Notes under the pieces: generated by a model
Seen by the model: only the letters and a program-made list of their open reading frames with translations
Databases searched by the model: none
What the model was told of the DNA's origin: nothing
Shown: positions 5,385-7,426 of the stretch, piece after piece
Layout: each line of letters starts with the position of its first letter
Position numbering within the stretch: the stretch's first letter is position 1
Assembly: GCA_905215195.1 (NCBI GenBank)
Contig: CAJMPF010000084.1
Span: forward strand, 1-7,426
DNA from: an uncultured bacterium
GTDB taxonomy: Bacteria > Actinomycetota > Coriobacteriia > Coriobacteriales > Coriobacteriaceae
Direction: 5' to 3'
DNA length: 7,426 nucleotides
Made by a program: the position numbers and the translations under genes

Positions 5385-5418
5385 CGAGATGGAGAAATGC
5401 GATTGCGCGTAAGAAAAA

Positions 5419-5450
5419 TTGTGCGCGGCGCGCGTCGCGAGTATTACAAT
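5419..5450 (+). promoter_or_regulatory. Candidate pyrG promoter
   Basis: TACAAT (5445-5450) is a good -10 box. TTGTGC (5419-5424) is a partial -35 match at a long spacing of 20 bases. The expected start is about 6-9 bases after the -10, placing it on CCCG (5456-5459). The element lies between the preceding terminator and pyrG, so a promoter is required here. Confidence 0.55.
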
Positions 5451-5455
5451 GAAGA

Positions 5456-5487
5456 CCCGTAAGATGTGTATGGACAACTTCTACGGG
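5456..5487 (+). promoter_or_regulatory. pyrG leader hairpin, possible CTP-sensing start-site switch
   Basis: CCCGTA (5456-5461) pairs perfectly with TACGGG (5482-5487) around a 20-base loop. The 5' strand of the stem coincides with the predicted transcription start, and the 3' strand ends six bases before the AGG of the ribosome binding site (5494-5496). Transcripts starting at the C residues can form the stem, whereas those starting at or after G5459 lose three G-C pairs. The pairing is seen directly. The regulatory role is inference by analogy with enterobacterial pyrC and pyrD. Confidence 0.4.
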
Positions 5488-5505
5488 AAGCGCAGGTAAC
5501 TCAAT

Positions 5506-7167
5506 ATGACCAAGCATGTGTTCGTGACCGGCGGCGTGGTTTCGTCTCTGGGCAAGGGTATTACCGCGGCCTCGCTGGGCCGTCTGCTCAAGTCGCGCGG
5601 CTACAAGGTGACGATGCAAAAGGCCGACCCGTATCTGAACGTCGACCCCGGCACCATGAGCCCGTTCCAGCATGGCGAGGTCTTTGTGACCGAGGATGGC
5701 TACGAGTCCGATCTGGACCTGGGCCACTACGAGCGCTTTATTGACGAGAACCTGACCCGCGATTCCAACTTTACGACTGGTGCCATCTATAAGAGCCTGA
5801 TCGCCCGTGAACGTCGCGGTGACTTTTTGGGCGGCACCGTGCAGGTGATTCCGCACGTCACGAACGCCATTAAGGATAAGTTCCGTCGTATTGAGGAGCA
5901 GACCGGCTCCGACGTGGTCATCACTGAGTTGGGCGGCACCATCGGTGACATCGAGTCGCAGCCGTTTGTCGAGGCCATTCGTCAGTATCGCAAGGAGGCC
6001 GGCCCCGAGAACGTCTGCTACATCCACGTGTCGCTCGTTCCCTATATCGCCGCCGCCCACGAGGTCAAGACCAAGCCGACGCAGCACTCCGTCAAGGAGC
6101 TCCGCAGCTTTGGTATCCAGCCCGATATTATCGTTCTGCGTTCCGACCACCATATCGACGATGCCATCCGCGACAAGATCGCAAGCTTCTGCGACGTCGA
6201 CACCGACTGTGTCTTTACCAACGAGGATTGCGCGAGCATTTACGACGTGCCGCAGCTGCTCGCGGAGCAGGACTTTGACCTGCGCATTTGCGAGCGTCTG
6301 GGTCTGGACCCGCGTGAGCGCGACATGAGTCAGTGGAACGAGTTCCTGCGCAAGCAGAACCATGCCAACCAGCACGCCGACAAGGTGAAGATCGCCGTCG
6401 TGGGCAAGTATACGCAGCTGCCCGATGCCTACCTGTCGGTTATCGAGGCCCTGCACCACGCGGGTGTGTTCTACGATCGCCACGTTGACGTGCAGCTGGT
6501 CGATGGCGAGAGCCTCGACGAGCAGAATGTCTCCGAGGTCCTGGGTGATGCCTCGGGCATCTTGGTCCCTGGCGGCTTTGGCAAGCGCGCCCTGGAGGGC
6601 AAGATCCTCGCGGCCGAGTTCGCCCGCGAGCACAAGATTCCGTATCTGGGCATTTGCCTGGGTATGCAGGTTGCCGTGTGCGAGTTCGCCCGCAACGTTG
6701 TCGGCCTTGCCGGTGCCAGCTCCTCCGAGTTTGATCCGGACGGTCCGTTTAGCGTCATCGACTTGATGAGCTCGCAGGAGGACGTGACCGAGAAGGGCGG
6801 CACCATGCGTCTGGGTGCCTATCCGTGCAAGCTCGCCGCCGATACCCTCGCGCGCGAGGCCTATGGCGAGGAGCTCGTCTACGAGCGTCACCGTCACCGT
6901 TTTGAGTTCAACAACGCCTTCCGTGACCAGCTCGAGGGCGCTGGTCTGGTTATCTCGGGTCTTTCGCCCGACGAGCGTCTGGTCGAGATGGTCGAGCTGC
7001 CGCGCGACGTGCATCCGTGGTATGTGGCCACCCAGGCTCATCCCGAGTTCAAGAGCCGTCCGACCAACCCGCAGCCGCTGTTCCGCGAGTTCGTGCGCGC
7101 CTCGATCGGCCAGCACGAGGGTGTCGACCGTCTGCAGGTGACGCCCAAGAACCTCGCTACGGACTAA
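5506..7167 (+). CDS. pyrG: CTP synthase (glutamine-hydrolysing)
   Basis: This 553-residue protein has the normal CTP synthase length and the full two-domain architecture. The N-terminal synthetase domain (about 1-270) has the family P-loop GGVVSSLGKG (9-18), K39 in MQKADPYLN, and the metal-binding D71 and E141 (ELGGTIGDIE, 141-150). The C-terminal class I glutamine amidotransferase domain (about 295-530) has the oxyanion segment PGGFG (355-359), nucleophile C384 in GICLGMQ, and the H512/E514 pair in AHPEF. It amidates UTP to CTP in the cytoplasm, using ATP and ammonia released from glutamine, with GTP as the allosteric activator. The start is supported by AGG at 5494-5496, nine bases upstream. 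No catalytic residue is missing. It is followed after two bases by a XerD-type recombinase gene; I recall pyrG and xerD lying close together in other actinobacteria, with a nudix gene between them in mycobacteria. Confidence 0.98.
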   Translation: MTKHVFVTGGVVSSLGKGITAASLGRLLKSRGYKVTMQKADPYLNVDPGTMSPFQHGEVFVTEDGYESDLDLGHYERFIDENLTRDSNFTTGAIYKSLIARERRGDFLGGTVQVIPHVTNAIKDKFRRIEEQTGSDVVITELGGTIGDIESQPFVEAIRQYRKEAGPENVCYIHVSLVPYIAAAHEVKTKPTQHSVKELRSFGIQPDIIVLRSDHHIDDAIRDKIASFCDVDTDCVFTNEDCASIYDVPQLLAEQDFDLRICERLGLDPRERDMSQWNEFLRKQNHANQHADKVKIAVVGKYTQLPDAYLSVIEALHHAGVFYDRHVDVQLVDGESLDEQNVSEVLGDASGILVPGGFGKRALEGKILAAEFAREHKIPYLGICLGMQVAVCEFARNVVGLAGASSSEFDPDGPFSVIDLMSSQEDVTEKGGTMRLGAYPCKLAADTLAREAYGEELVYERHRHRFEFNNAFRDQLEGAGLVISGLSPDERLVEMVELPRDVHPWYVATQAHPEFKSRPTNPQPLFREFVRASIGQHEGVDRLQVTPKNLATD

Positions 7168-7169
7168 GG

Positions 7170-7426
7170 GTGCCGGAGAACCAAGAACATACCGAAGCTA
7201 CTCCCTCGTCGCTCGCTGTGGTGGCGGGGGAGTATCTCGATTACCTTGCGGTCGAGCGGGGTTTGGCGCGCAATACGATTGCGGCCTACCGTCGTGACCT
7301 GACGACGTACTGCGCCTATCTGGAGCGGGCGGGCATTGTGTCTTTTGAAGAGGTGACCCGTCAGGTCGTGGAGGACTTTATTGCCGATCGCCGCGACGGA
7401 GGCTATTCCGACGCCTCGGTGGAGCG
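7170..7426 (+). CDS. xerD: XerD-type tyrosine recombinase, N-terminal part (truncated by window end)
   Basis: The 85 visible codons read from GTG 7170 form the start of a tyrosine recombinase. After a short polar N-terminus comes a SAM-like core-binding domain, with EYLDYLAVERGLARNTIAAY (21-40) followed by RRDLTTYCAYLE. That pattern is typical of XerC and XerD, which resolve chromosome dimers at dif sites near cell division. The catalytic domain, with its Arg-His-Arg-Tyr residues, lies beyond the window, so activity cannot be judged. XerD is preferred over XerC because of its position after pyrG, recalled from other actinobacteria. The GTG start two bases after the pyrG stop is my best choice but has no good Shine-Dalgarno, and translation may be coupled to pyrG. 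GTG 7218 and GTG 7221 are alternatives that would trim the non-conserved polar end. Confidence 0.8.
   Translation, partial: MPENQEHTEATPSSLAVVAGEYLDYLAVERGLARNTIAAYRRDLTTYCAYLERAGIVSFEEVTRQVVEDFIADRRDGGYSDASVE

Noticed and set aside
5302..7116. 604-codon open frame on the minus strand opposite pyrG
   Set aside because: It lies antisense to an unmistakable CTP synthase, runs across the preceding terminator and promoter, and its composition is that of a GC-rich shadow frame with no recognisable domain.

Overview
The window is GC-rich, densely coded, and every gene I can support lies on the plus strand. The arginine deiminase genes, the pyrG-xerD adjacency and the codon usage suggest a gut-type actinobacterium of the class Coriobacteriia, most like Collinsella. 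That assignment rests on recognised protein families and general appearance, not on a database search.

Layout. Positions 1-50 hold the last codons of arginine deiminase (arcA). A 105-base gap with two tandem hairpins leads to ornithine carbamoyltransferase (156-1151, arcB/argF type). An intrinsic terminator and a second large hairpin separate it from a YfcC/DcuC-family membrane transporter (1299-2777), the probable arginine/ornithine exchanger. Together these form a catabolic arginine deiminase module: arginine enters in exchange for ornithine, ArcA makes citrulline and ammonia, and ArcB makes ornithine and carbamoyl phosphate. The carbamate kinase (arcC) that would make ATP is not in the window.

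A 481-base non-coding stretch (2778-3258) follows. It is crowded with inverted repeats, including overlapping, mutually exclusive hairpins, a terminator-like stem and an imperfect palindrome of about 100 bases. A TATAAT box at its end precedes a UPF0371/DUF1846 protein of unknown function (3259-4740). A bipartite hairpin then separates that gene from a small orphan winged-helix regulator (4989-5327), which has a long structured leader and ends in a textbook terminator with a GCAA tetraloop.

The last unit is CTP synthase (pyrG, 5506-7167), followed two bases later by the N-terminal part of a XerD-type tyrosine recombinase that runs off the end of the window. The predicted pyrG start site falls on a CCCG run whose bases pair with a TACGGG segment just upstream of the ribosome binding site. 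That is the arrangement expected for CTP-sensed start-site switching.

The coding genes are from known families. The most unusual material is regulatory: the pyrG leader, the hairpin-dense stretch after the transporter gene, the arcB-transporter junction and the large palindrome.
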